Shown one piece after another: positions 1 through 6,507 of a stretch of 7,550 bases of DNA (the first letter of the stretch is position 1; each line of letters opens with the position of its first letter). Under the pieces are notes generated by a model. It was not told the DNA's origin and searched no databases. It saw only the letters and a list, made by a program, of their open reading frames with translations. Origin of the DNA: Chloroflexi bacterium UBA4733 (lineage in GTDB: Bacteria > Chloroflexota > UBA4733); assembly GCA_002404055.1 (NCBI GenBank), contig DHIZ01000096.1:1-7550 (forward strand), written 5' to 3'. Both the position numbers and the translations under genes were made by a program.

Positions 1-1
1 G

Positions 2-21
2 CCCGCCCGTTTACGGGCGGG
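2..21 (-). terminator. Strong hairpin, probable terminator of the leftward gene set
   Basis: Bases 2-10 (CCCGCCCGT) are perfectly complementary to bases 13-21 (ACGGGCGGG), giving a very GC-rich 9-bp stem around a minimal TT centre. It lies 33 bp beyond the stop of the 68-residue minus-strand gene, where a terminator would be expected. The T-tract that would follow on the minus strand falls outside the window, so intrinsic termination cannot be confirmed. On the plus strand the stem is followed only by a weak GTGATTT, so it might also serve a rightward gene ending before the window. Confidence 0.5.
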
Positions 22-54
22 TGATTTGGCGGGCGCGATGGGTGGAGCGGTACC

Positions 55-261
55 CTAGCGGGCAAAGGGGAGCAACATCGCCACGCTCATTACTTCGGGA
101 CGGTCTGGATCGTCATCAAACGCGCCTGCATCCCAGGCTTTCAAGAATTGCTCCCCGCTCATGTGAAGATAGCGGCGCACAGCACGATCGACAATGGCTC
201 GACCTTCCTCGGGCGTAACCTCCTGAACATGCACGTCCGATTCCTGTTCAAGCACAGCCAT
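55..261 (-). CDS. Small conserved-looking protein of unknown function (68 aa)
   Basis: Function is not known. The 68-residue protein is acidic, with a likely helix at residues 18-32 (EEGRAIVDRAVRRYL), then the segment MSGEQFLKAWDAG (34-46), an acidic DDDPDRPEV stretch (49-57) and a hydrophobic C-terminus ending LLPFAR. I recall very similar short proteins with an MSGEEF..W.AG core and a LLPF-like end from Chloroflexota and other high-GC bacteria, but cannot check this here. There is no signal peptide, membrane segment or metal-binding motif. The ATG at 261 is well supported: GGAGG lies about 7 nt upstream on the minus strand. The gene follows the Uma2 gene by 61 bp, has a candidate promoter of its own in that gap, and is followed by a strong hairpin, so it can probably be expressed alone. 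The size and position would allow an antitoxin or regulatory role, but no recognisable DNA-binding fold is visible. Confidence 0.75.
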   Translation of the reverse strand: MAVLEQESDVHVQEVTPEEGRAIVDRAVRRYLHMSGEQFLKAWDAGAFDDDPDRPEVMSVAMLLPFAR

Positions 262-288
262 GCCACCACCTCCAATTCTTCGTCATCC

Positions 289-317
289 ATTATCCGGTGA
301 CGGCACAGCAGACGCAA
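289..317 (-). promoter_or_regulatory. Candidate sigma-70-type promoter for the 68-aa gene
   Basis: On the minus strand, TTGCGT (317 to 312) and GATAAT (294 to 289) are separated by exactly 17 bp. The -10 matches five of six consensus bases and the -35 matches three of six. Transcription would start near 282, about 20 bases before the ATG at 261 and just ahead of its GGAGG ribosome site. The -35 overlaps the end of the upstream Uma2 gene by none of its codons but sits directly before its stop (325-323). This is a pattern match only. Confidence 0.4.
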
Positions 318-322
318 TAGCG

Positions 323-916
323 CTAGTAGCTGTCGGAATTAGCTAGAGCATCGATCTCGGCCAGTTCGTCGAAGACGTCCTGTACGCGCAGGGACAGGCC
401 GGGGAGCACGTCACCGCCTTCCAGGAACTCACCTGCATCGACATAGGTGAGGTGGTCGCCCGTGTAGACGGCGGTCATACCTTTCATCGGGTCGATGTAC
501 CATAGGAGCCGGACACCGGAGCGCAACCAGTCATGAATCTTCTCTTGGACATCCACTGCTCGGTCGGTTGGGGACAGAATTTCGATGACGAAGTCCGGCG
601 TTGTGGTGGTTGCCCCGACACGACGGTCCTTGGGTATCCGGCGGCGAGAAAAGAAGGCGATGTCGGCGCCGCGCACATGGGAGGCACTTCCCAGGATGCG
701 CACCAGCGCATCGTTGGTGGTCACCATGCCGAGGCGGTGCTGAAGGACAAAGTTGCCGAGGATACGTGCCAGGACGCCGGCAAAGAAGCCGTGGTCGATG
801 TTCGTCACGTCCCACTCCACCACCTGTCCATCAACGATCTCGCGCAGCTTGCCATCGTCGGGAAAGTGGTCCAGATCTTCAATCGTGCAAGGTCTGCTCA
901 GTGCCGCCACGACCAT
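323..916 (-). CDS. Uma2-family PD-(D/E)XK nuclease-fold protein (197 aa)
   Basis: This is an Uma2-family (DUF820-type) protein, a predicted restriction-endonuclease-like fold that is greatly expanded in Cyanobacteria and Chloroflexota; its real substrate is unknown in most cases. The family layout is clear. LREIVDGQVVEW (residues 24-35) is the entry beta-hairpin, RGADIAFFSRRRIP (82-95) is the first acidic motif, TPDFVIEILSPT (106-117) carries Asp108 and Glu112, and QEKIHDW (124-130) carries the catalytic-type Lys126. WYIDP (139-143) is the typical end of the core. All core acidic and lysine positions are present, so the protein looks active; the usual Pro of the first motif is Ala here (GAD). 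The length is typical. The start at 916 was chosen because GAGGGGAG lies about 9 nt upstream. The reading frame stays open to an ATG at 1156, but that extension overlaps the neighbouring nuclease gene and does not look like Uma2. It sits 106 bp behind the 202-residue nuclease gene, and no clear promoter is visible in that gap. Confidence 0.9.
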   Translation of the reverse strand: MVVAALSRPCTIEDLDHFPDDGKLREIVDGQVVEWDVTNIDHGFFAGVLARILGNFVLQHRLGMVTTNDALVRILGSASHVRGADIAFFSRRRIPKDRRVGATTTTPDFVIEILSPTDRAVDVQEKIHDWLRSGVRLLWYIDPMKGMTAVYTGDHLTYVDAGEFLEGGDVLPGLSLRVQDVFDELAEIDALANSDSY

Positions 917-1022
917 GACGTCCGCTCCCCTCTCCGCCTGATGCATATGGCTGTAGTGTACCCATCCCCTCGCGTGGCTTCGGTTCTCGTGCTCGCCAGC
1001 GCTGCGTGTCTCTGCCAAACGC

Positions 1023-1631
1023 CTATAGCTCAGAGAGGCTGGACGTATCCGGTTCCAGTTCATACATCTCACTGAGCCGCAGGTCGTGGCCGAGGAGAAT
1101 GTGAAACCGGAAGGGAAAGTCATCGACACTCGTTTCAGAGTCACGACTCCCGCCATATTCTAGGGTCACCTCTACCACACCTTTGCCTCTGATATCTGTG
1201 CCTTCAGTGGTAACGCTGATCGCGCTGATCTCCAGATTGCTCACGTTCTCAATGCGCACGTTGCTCGCCGCAGCTAACAGCGCCTGCGGAACGTGGTCTC
1301 GCATATAGTCGGCAAGTATCCGGTTTAATCCTGGTACGGAGACGCTCGTCTCGTGGGGCGGCGTCACGACAACCAGACGGAACTCCGTGAACCCTTCGTC
1401 GAAGGCCCGTTTGCGAAGTTCCTGAATTTGTCGACTGCTGCCAGTCATTTGCGAGAGCGCCTTGACTTCAAAAACAACGCGCTCCGGACCTCTGCTCGCC
1501 ACGAGGTCGTATTGGACATCTCCCGATTGGTACTCCCTCTGGACCGCGTACCCTTTTTGCTGGAGGTCCGACGCCAATTGGTCGATTCGTGCGGCTTCCA
1601 AGTAGCGACCAATGTCGGTTGTAATGCTCAT
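1023..1631 (-). CDS. PD-(D/E)XK nuclease-like protein with uncharacterised C-terminal region (202 aa)
   Basis: The N-terminal half reads as a small restriction-endonuclease-like fold. A helix at residues 7-26 is followed by GYAVQREYQSGDVQYDLVASRG (27-48), then VVFEVKAL (52-59), giving the classic D-(x)n-ExK arrangement with Asp42, Glu55 and Lys57. A helix (QIQELRKRAFDEGF, 68-81) and strand (FRLVVVTPP, 84-92) complete the core. The C-terminal part (about 125-202) is beta-rich, with an alternating stretch VVEVTLEYGGSRDSETS, an FPFRF motif (172-176) and an acidic tail; I cannot assign it to a named domain. The role could be DNA cleavage or a nucleic-acid-linked accessory function; this is inferred from fold motifs. 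The start ATG at 1631 has only a weak ribosome site, but it lies 3 nt after the stop of the RusA-like fragment, so translation is probably coupled. Base composition looks less GC-rich than the ABC genes, compatible with a different history. Confidence 0.75.
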   Translation of the reverse strand: MSITTDIGRYLEAARIDQLASDLQQKGYAVQREYQSGDVQYDLVASRGPERVVFEVKALSQMTGSSRQIQELRKRAFDEGFTEFRLVVVTPPHETSVSVPGLNRILADYMRDHVPQALLAAASNVRIENVSNLEISAISVTTEGTDIRGKGVVEVTLEYGGSRDSETSVDDFPFRFHILLGHDLRLSEMYELEPDTSSLSEL

Positions 1632-1634
1632 TAC

Positions 1635-1841
1635 CTATTTTCCGATCTGACCGAACGATAGCACCTGACTTGCAGCTTGGCCGACTTCAACATACGTGAT
1701 ATGCGGCGTCTGTCCGTGGAAGGCAGCAGCGGCGGCCGCTCTAACTCGCTCTTGAAACAACGCCCTGCCTCCCGACCCCTGGGAGATCGGCCGAAATGGG
1801 AGCACGAGAGCAAAGGTAGACCGCGCCGTCTCAGCCATCAT
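1635..1841 (-). pseudogene. RusA-like resolvase N-terminal fragment (68-aa ORF)
   Basis: The ORF begins with ATGATGG overlapping the end of the ABC gene by 11 bp and ends 3 nt before the nuclease start, so it lies inside the operon. Residues 8-52 (starting STFALVLPFRPISQ, then an Arg/Ala-rich helix RVRAAAAAAF, then TPHITYVEV) resemble the opening of RusA-type Holliday-junction resolvases. These begin with a strand ending in P-[VI]-S-Q, then a basic helix and a second strand, as I remember from cyanobacterial and Chloroflexota members. A full RusA-like protein is about 120-150 residues, and its catalytic Asp residues (the DxDN..KP..DAL region and the following DD) lie in the part that is absent; the ORF stops after 68 residues. 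I saw no continuation in the other frames before the next gene. It is therefore either a decayed resolvase left by an internal deletion, or a short protein reusing the fold's first half. AAAGG lies just before the ATG, so it is probably still translated. Confidence 0.5.
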
Positions 1842-3630
1842 TCGCCTTTACCGCCCCGTCCGCGAACTGCATCTGGTGCAACCGGGCATAGGCGCCACCC
1901 AGGCGCAAGAGTTCCTCGTGGGAGCCTTGCTCGATGATGCGGCCGTGCTCCATTACCAGGACGCGGTCGGCTTTGCGGATAGTGGCCAGGCGGTGGGCGA
2001 TGACGAAGGTGGTGCGGCCGCGCATGACGCGCTCCAGGGCGTGTTGGATCAATGCTTCTGTTTCGCGGTCCACGTCGGAGGTCGCTTCGTCCAGGATCAG
2101 GATCGGCCGGTCGGCCAGGATGGCGCGGGCGATAGCCAGGCGTTGGCGTTCACCGCGGGAGAGTTTGGAGCCGCCCTGGCCAATGTCGCTCTCGTAGCCG
2201 TCGGGCATGGCCATAATGAACTCGTGCGCGTTGGCAGCCCGGGCCGCCGCGATCACCTCGTCGTCCGATGCTTCGGGCCGGCTGAAGGCGATGTTTTGGC
2301 GGACGCTGGAGGCGAAGAGGTACGTCTCCTGCAGGACGACGGCAATCTGCGAGCGCAAGGAGTCCAGGCGCACGTTGCGGATGTCGTGGCCGTCGATCTC
2401 TACACTGCCATCCGTGACCAGGTAGAAGCGCGGGATCAGGTTGACGAGACTGGTCTTGCCCGCGCCGGTGGTGCCGACCAGGGCGATAATCTCGCCGGGC
2501 CGGACGTGCAGGTCGATGTCCTTCAGCACCGGCTGGCCCACGTCGTAGCCGAACCAGACGTGCCGAAAGTCGACGCGGCCGGTCACGTGCTCCAGCACGA
2601 AAGCGTCCGGTGGGTCCAGGTCTTCGGGGGTTTCGTCCAGGAACTGGAAGACGCGGTCGGCGGAGGCCAGCGCCTGCTGCAGGGTGTTGTTGACGCTGGT
2701 GAGGGAGTTGATCGGCTGGTAGAAGAGCGTGACGTAGCTCATGAAGGCCACCAGTTCACCCAGGCTGAGATTCTGGCCCATGATCTGGGAGCCGCCGTAC
2801 CAGAGGATCAGGCAGGTACCGAAGCCGCCGATGAGTTGGGTGGTGGGTCCGTAGCCGGCCTGGATGCGGGCCGTGCGCGTGCTGGCGTCGTAGTTGTCCT
2901 GGATGCGCTCGGCAAACTGGGTGATGCTGCGTTGCTCGCGGGCGAAAGCCTTGCTGACCCGGATGCCGGCCACATTCTCTTGCAACGACGCTGTCACCGC
3001 GCCGATCTTGGCCTGCACGTCGCGGTAGAGTGGGCGCAGTGCGCCGGAGACCATGATGCTGGTGGCGACCGTGGCCGGCACCGTGGTCAGGATCAGCAGC
3101 GTCATCTGCCAGTCCAAGAGCAGCAGCACGACCAGATACACGACGAGGTTGAGGACGCTGACGGCGGCGTTGACGGCGCCGCCCAGCAGCGCCTGCTGCA
3201 AGGAGCCGACATCGTTGGTGACGCGAGACATAATCTGGCCGGTCTCCATGCTCTCGTGGAAACGCATGGGCAGGCGCTGAACGTGGCCGAAGAGCTCTTT
3301 GCTCAGGTTGTAGACGAGTTGCTGGCCCACCCAGGTGATGATGTACTGGTTGACGACGATCATCACCGCGCGCACGGCGTAGACGAGCGCCAGCAGCAGC
3401 CCCACCTCCAGCGCTTGCGCGGCGCTGTTGCTGGGAATGACCGTGTCGATGATGGTGCGCGTCAGCATGGCCGGAAGCAAGGTCAGTAGCGAGAGGCCGA
3501 TGCTGGCGACGATAGAGAGGAGGATGAGCAGGTGATAGGGAGCCAGGTAGCCGGCCAGCCGGCGCAGGGTGCCGTTCACGTCGACGGGACGATCGGCAAC
3601 CGCCGTCTCCCGCAGGTCGCGCATCTTCAT
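1831..3630 (-). CDS. ABC exporter half-transporter, second subunit (599 aa)
   Basis: This is a type I (MsbA/LmrA/BmrA-like) ABC exporter half: one six-helix membrane domain fused to one ATPase domain, sited in the cytoplasmic membrane. Hydrophobic segments lie near residues 32-56, 74-97, 148-171, 173-195, 262-284 and 288-306. The ATPase shows the A-loop Tyr362, Walker A GTTGAGKT (386-393), Q-loop Gln434 in VVLQETYLF, a signature motif LSRGE (490-494), Walker B ILILDE (510-515) with catalytic Glu515, D-loop SDVD and switch His546. The length is normal. The signature has Arg and Glu where LSGGQ is canonical, as often occurs in one half of a heterodimeric exporter. The start ATG overlaps the stop of the preceding ABC gene (ATGA), so the two are translationally coupled and surely make one heterodimer. 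The substrate is not evident; drugs, lipids or peptides are all possible for this group. Confidence 0.95.
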   Translation of the reverse strand: MKMRDLRETAVADRPVDVNGTLRRLAGYLAPYHLLILLSIVASIGLSLLTLLPAMLTRTIIDTVIPSNSAAQALEVGLLLALVYAVRAVMIVVNQYIITWVGQQLVYNLSKELFGHVQRLPMRFHESMETGQIMSRVTNDVGSLQQALLGGAVNAAVSVLNLVVYLVVLLLLDWQMTLLILTTVPATVATSIMVSGALRPLYRDVQAKIGAVTASLQENVAGIRVSKAFAREQRSITQFAERIQDNYDASTRTARIQAGYGPTTQLIGGFGTCLILWYGGSQIMGQNLSLGELVAFMSYVTLFYQPINSLTSVNNTLQQALASADRVFQFLDETPEDLDPPDAFVLEHVTGRVDFRHVWFGYDVGQPVLKDIDLHVRPGEIIALVGTTGAGKTSLVNLIPRFYLVTDGSVEIDGHDIRNVRLDSLRSQIAVVLQETYLFASSVRQNIAFSRPEASDDEVIAAARAANAHEFIMAMPDGYESDIGQGGSKLSRGERQRLAIARAILADRPILILDEATSDVDRETEALIQHALERVMRGRTTFVIAHRLATIRKADRVLVMEHGRIIEQGSHEELLRLGGAYARLHQMQFADGAVKANDG

Positions 3631-5438
3631 CGGGCGCCTGCCAGGGCGGCTGCTTCGGCCGCCTCCTTCTGGTCCAATTCGGCGAAGAGGGCAGTGATCG
3701 CGGCGTCGGCAACGCCGTTCTGGTCGCTCTGCAAGTCGTGCAGCCGCCGGTATTCCGGACTGCTCTGCATCAGTTGCTCGTGCGTGCCGATGGCGAGCGC
3801 TCGACCACCGTGCAGCAGGAGAATCTGCTGGGCCTTATGCACGGTCGACAGCCGATGGGCGATCAGAATGGTGGTGCGACCGGCCAGCAGCTCGCTCAGT
3901 CCCTTCTGAATCGTCGCGTCAGTGCGCGTGTCGACACTGGAAGTGGCCTCGTCCAGGATCAGGATGCTGGGGTCGGCGCAGATGGCACGGGCGATGGCCA
4001 GGCGTTGGCGCTGACCGCCGGAGAGGCGCACGCCCTTCTCGCCGATGATGGTGTCATAGCCGTCCGAGAGGTCTTCGCAGATGAAGCGGTGCGCGTCGGC
4101 CACCTGCGCCGCCGCGATCACCTCAGCATCGCCGGCATCGGGCCGTCCATAGCGGATGTTGTCGCGGACGCTCAGGTTGAACAGGAAGGTCTCCTGCAGC
4201 ACCATGGCGATGCTCGTGCGCAGGTCGCGCAGGCGGTACTCGCGCACGTCGTGGCCGTCGACCAGGATGCGTCCGCGCGAGGGATCGTAAAAGCGGGGGA
4301 TCAGGCTGACCAGCGTGGACTTGCCGGCGCCGCTGGGGCCGATGATGGCCAGCGTCTGCCCGGCGGGGATGTGCAGATTCAGGTCGTGCAGCACCCGGCG
4401 GCCGGTGGGGTACCTGAAGGAGACGTGCTCGAAGGTCACAGCGCCGCGCAGCGGTGGAAAGGCGGTAGGTGTTTCGGGATCATGGACGCTGATGGGGGCA
4501 TCGAGCACCTCGAACACGCGCTCGGCGGCGACCGTCGCCATCTGCACCGTCTGGTTGATGCTCGCCACCCGCTGGAAGGGCTGGAACAGCAGGTTGACGT
4601 AGCGTTGAAAGGCGACCAGCGTGCCGATGGTCATCACGTGGGCCATCACCTGTTCGGCGCCGACGGCCAGGACGAGCACGGAAGCCAGGGAGGTACAGAG
4701 GCCTTGCAGTTGGCCCAGGATCAAGGAGCGGCGTTGCGCCCACAGCCGCTCCTGGCGGATCTGCCAGTTGGCGCCGTTGAAGCGCTGCGCTTCCGCTGCC
4801 AGCCGGTTGAACGCCTTGACCAGCTTTATCGCCACCAGACTCTCCTGCAGCACGACGCTCAACTCGCCGATCTTACGTTGGATCGACCGCCAGTAGCGGC
4901 GGATGCGGGCGATCTGCACCTGAATCACCAGCAGGGGCGGTACCGCCAGGAGCACCAGCAGCGTCAACTTGACGTCGATGCGGAAGAGGATCACCAGCGC
5001 GACCAGCGGCGTAAAGGTGCTGCCGATGATGTTGAGCAGTGCGCTGTTGATAAACAGTTGGATCAGGCTGACGTCGCTGGTGGCCCGCGACATGAGTTGG
5101 CCCGTCTCATACTTGTCGAAGAAGTTCATGGATTGGGCCTGAACCGCCCGGAAGACCTCGTTGCGCAAGTCCTGGATGACGTGCTGGCCCAGAATCTGGA
5201 CCATGTAGCTCTGCAAGGCGCTCAACGCAGCGTTGGCGCCGATGATCAGCAAATAGAGCAGCACCAGGCCCACCAGCAGGCGTGCCTGCATATTCGGGAT
5301 GGCGCCGTCGATGATCAGTTTGGTGAGCCAGGCCGGCGTCAGGCTGGTGACGGCCAGCGCCAGGATGGTGGCGAGGATGCCGCCGGTGAGTTGCATGTAG
5401 GGGCGGACATAGCCGAGGATGCGCAGAAGGTATTTCAC
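3627..5438 (-). CDS. ABC exporter half-transporter, first subunit (603 aa)
   Basis: This is the partner of the following ABC gene, again a six-helix membrane domain followed by an ATPase. Hydrophobic segments lie near residues 14-38, 53-78, 130-152, 157-176, 243-265 and 268-288. The ATPase has A-loop Tyr343, Walker A GPSGAGKS (367-374), Q-loop Gln415, a canonical LSGGQ (472-476), Walker B ILILDE (492-497) with Glu497, D-loop SSVD and switch His528, so all catalytic residues are intact. Beyond the usual end there is a tail of about 30 residues (574-603), rich in Ala and Glu and probably helical. The start is GTG at 5438; no strong ribosome site is visible before it, but MKYLLRILGYVRPY matches the usual cytoplasmic lead-in of this family. 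It is the first gene of the leftward operon and diverges from the beta-propeller gene. As a heterodimer, its Walker A would face the LSRGE signature of the second subunit. Confidence 0.95.
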   Translation of the reverse strand: MKYLLRILGYVRPYMQLTGGILATILALAVTSLTPAWLTKLIIDGAIPNMQARLLVGLVLLYLLIIGANAALSALQSYMVQILGQHVIQDLRNEVFRAVQAQSMNFFDKYETGQLMSRATSDVSLIQLFINSALLNIIGSTFTPLVALVILFRIDVKLTLLVLLAVPPLLVIQVQIARIRRYWRSIQRKIGELSVVLQESLVAIKLVKAFNRLAAEAQRFNGANWQIRQERLWAQRRSLILGQLQGLCTSLASVLVLAVGAEQVMAHVMTIGTLVAFQRYVNLLFQPFQRVASINQTVQMATVAAERVFEVLDAPISVHDPETPTAFPPLRGAVTFEHVSFRYPTGRRVLHDLNLHIPAGQTLAIIGPSGAGKSTLVSLIPRFYDPSRGRILVDGHDVREYRLRDLRTSIAMVLQETFLFNLSVRDNIRYGRPDAGDAEVIAAAQVADAHRFICEDLSDGYDTIIGEKGVRLSGGQRQRLAIARAICADPSILILDEATSSVDTRTDATIQKGLSELLAGRTTILIAHRLSTVHKAQQILLLHGGRALAIGTHEQLMQSSPEYRRLHDLQSDQNGVADAAITALFAELDQKEAAEAAALAGAR

Positions 5439-5445
5439 CGAGCCA

Positions 5446-5474
5446 TTGCAAACGCTACCATACCCCTATGATAG
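5446..5474. promoter_or_regulatory. Divergent promoter region with symmetric -10-like element
   Basis: The 53 bp between the two divergent start codons must hold control of both genes. CTAT-G-ATAG (5466-5474) is a perfect 9-bp palindrome. It offers TATGAT (5467-5472) on the plus strand and TATCAT on the minus strand, each five of six matches to TATAAT. On the plus strand TTGCAA (5446-5451) lies 15 bp upstream, a short but possible -35 spacing; on the minus strand no -35 is evident. A plus start near 5480 would leave a very short leader containing GGAGG. Support is by pattern only. Confidence 0.35.
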
Positions 5475-5481
5475 CAAGCAT

Positions 5482-5486
5482 GGAGG
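5482..5486 (+). promoter_or_regulatory. Ribosome binding site deciding the start at 5492
   Basis: A perfect GGAGG lies 5 nt before the ATG at 5492. Two earlier in-frame ATG codons (5468 and 5480) have no ribosome site of their own; the first overlaps the -10-like element and the second overlaps this GGAGG. The start at 5492 is therefore preferred. Confidence 0.75.
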
Positions 5487-5491
5487 ACAAC

Positions 5492-6454
5492 ATGGGCGAT
5501 ATCGACTGGCATTTTACTCGCGTGAGCGCCGAACCGCTCCTTGATTTGCGCGCCGTGCCCTGGTCGTTTGCCGAAACGCCCTCTCGACCTACGGTCATCT
5601 TCCCGACCGTCGTCGATACACAAGCCTTCGGCGGCGCGCTGCCACAGCCGCTCGACCGCTACTACCTGTTCTACGCGCCGCACCACAGCCGCGCTATGGG
5701 GCTGGCCACGGCCGCGCGCCCGGAGGGACCCTGGACTCCCTACGCCGGCAACCCCTTCCTCCGGTTAGACGACGTAACCGGCCTGCGCGGCCACATCTCC
5801 TCACCGGAGATCGTCTACCGGCCCGACCGGCCGGCGGCGCCATTCTGGCTCTACTTCCACGGCCTGGCCTTGCCCAGGGGTGGTGGCCAGCAAACCTGCC
5901 TGGCCACATCCACCGACCTGCTGCACTGGACGCTGATCTCGCCCGAGCCGATCCTGACCGCCACCGAGGAGCAAACGGGCGACGAGAACACAGCAGCCTA
6001 CGTGCGCATCTTCCGTTACCAGGAATGGTGGTACGGCCTCTACAAGGCCGAGAAGGCGCACGGCCTGGCGCGCTCGCCCGACGGCGTCGCCTGGGAGCAC
6101 TGGCCGCACAACCCGCTGATCCGCCCGGAAGCGGCCGAAGAAGAGTACGACCGTATCCGCCACACGGCGGTCCTGCTGGCTGGCGACACGCTGCACATCC
6201 TCTACTCCACGCTGACGCGACCCGACCTCTCCCGCGAGGAGATCAAGCTGGCCTCCCTGCCCCTGCATGGCCGCGACTGGCTGGAGTGGGGGCCGCTGGA
6301 GCGCCGAGGCATCGTCTTCGCACCGGAGTTGCCCTGGGAAGCCGACGACGTGCGCGACCCGTTCCTGCTGGTGCAGGACGAGGCGCTGTATCTGTACTAC
6401 GTCGGCGGCCACGAGCGGGGTATCGGGTTGGCGAAGGCGACGTCCCCAAGATAA
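5492..6454 (+). CDS. Five-bladed beta-propeller glycosidase-like protein (320 aa)
   Basis: The protein resembles the arabinanase/levansucrase/invertase superfamily (GH43, GH32, GH68 and GH130 type five-bladed propellers). Repeated blade signatures are visible. RYYLFYAPHHSRAMGLATA (56-74) is followed by GPW; HISSPEIVYRPD (101-112) precedes FWLYFHG; TCLATSTDLLHWTL (135-148), WWYGLYKAEKAHGLARS (179-195) and HTAVLLAGDTLHILYST (224-240) follow; and DVRDPFLLVQDEALYLYYVGG (286-306) contains the RDP-type blade start common in these enzymes. Phrases such as STDLLHW and SPDGVAWEHW are typical of the fold. I cannot fix the catalytic acids or the sugar substrate, so the exact family and activity are open. 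No signal peptide or membrane segment is present, implying a cytoplasmic protein acting on short or phosphorylated sugars rather than on polymers outside. It is a single gene, divergent from the ABC exporter, and followed by a possible weak terminator. Confidence 0.8.
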   Translation: MGDIDWHFTRVSAEPLLDLRAVPWSFAETPSRPTVIFPTVVDTQAFGGALPQPLDRYYLFYAPHHSRAMGLATAARPEGPWTPYAGNPFLRLDDVTGLRGHISSPEIVYRPDRPAAPFWLYFHGLALPRGGGQQTCLATSTDLLHWTLISPEPILTATEEQTGDENTAAYVRIFRYQEWWYGLYKAEKAHGLARSPDGVAWEHWPHNPLIRPEAAEEEYDRIRHTAVLLAGDTLHILYSTLTRPDLSREEIKLASLPLHGRDWLEWGPLERRGIVFAPELPWEADDVRDPFLLVQDEALYLYYVGGHERGIGLAKATSPR

Positions 6455-6472
6455 CGCGCTCGCACGGCGGCT

Positions 6473-6507
6473 GGGCGCCAAGAGCCGAAGGCGCCTATTT
6501 GCGTTTT
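6473..6507 (+). terminator. Possible weak terminator after the beta-propeller gene
   Basis: GGGCGCC (6473-6479) can pair with GGCGCCT (6490-6496), a 7-bp stem with one G-U pair and a 10-nt loop, 18 bp after the stop codon. It is followed by ATTTGCGTTTT, a broken T-rich run. The stem is GC-rich, but the T-tract is interrupted, so termination would be partial. The next gene has its own promoter overlapping this T-rich stretch. Confidence 0.35.

Noticed and set aside
533..1075. A 180-codon plus-strand frame opposite the Uma2 gene
   Set aside because: Antisense shadow; the minus-strand protein shows full family motifs and this frame shows none.
917..1156. An 80-residue N-terminal extension of the Uma2 protein
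   Set aside because: The extension overlaps the neighbouring nuclease gene in another frame and has no Uma2 similarity; the ATG at 916 has a much better ribosome site.
1733..1744. GCGGCCGCTCTA, identical to part of a common cloning-vector polylinker
   Set aside because: The match ends after 12 bases, and on the minus strand it encodes the Arg/Ala-rich helix of the RusA-like fragment. No other vector sequence is nearby, so chance is the simpler reading.
1876..3489. A 537-codon open frame on the plus strand opposite the second ABC gene
   Set aside because: It is antisense to an unmistakable ABC exporter. Its translation is an Asp/Gly/Val/Gln-rich mix without domains, as expected from the codon bias of GC-rich genes.
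3738..5471. A 577-codon open frame on the plus strand opposite the first ABC gene
   Set aside because: Same situation and same relative frame as the one opposite the other ABC gene; low-complexity composition, no motifs and no ribosome site seen. Two such long antisense frames arise together because the two sense genes are homologous with similar codon bias.
5435..5686. An 83-codon minus-strand frame that would overlap the GTG of the first ABC gene by its stop
   Set aside because: The GTGA overlap is tempting as operon coupling, but the frame is antisense to well-supported propeller codons and encodes nothing recognisable.
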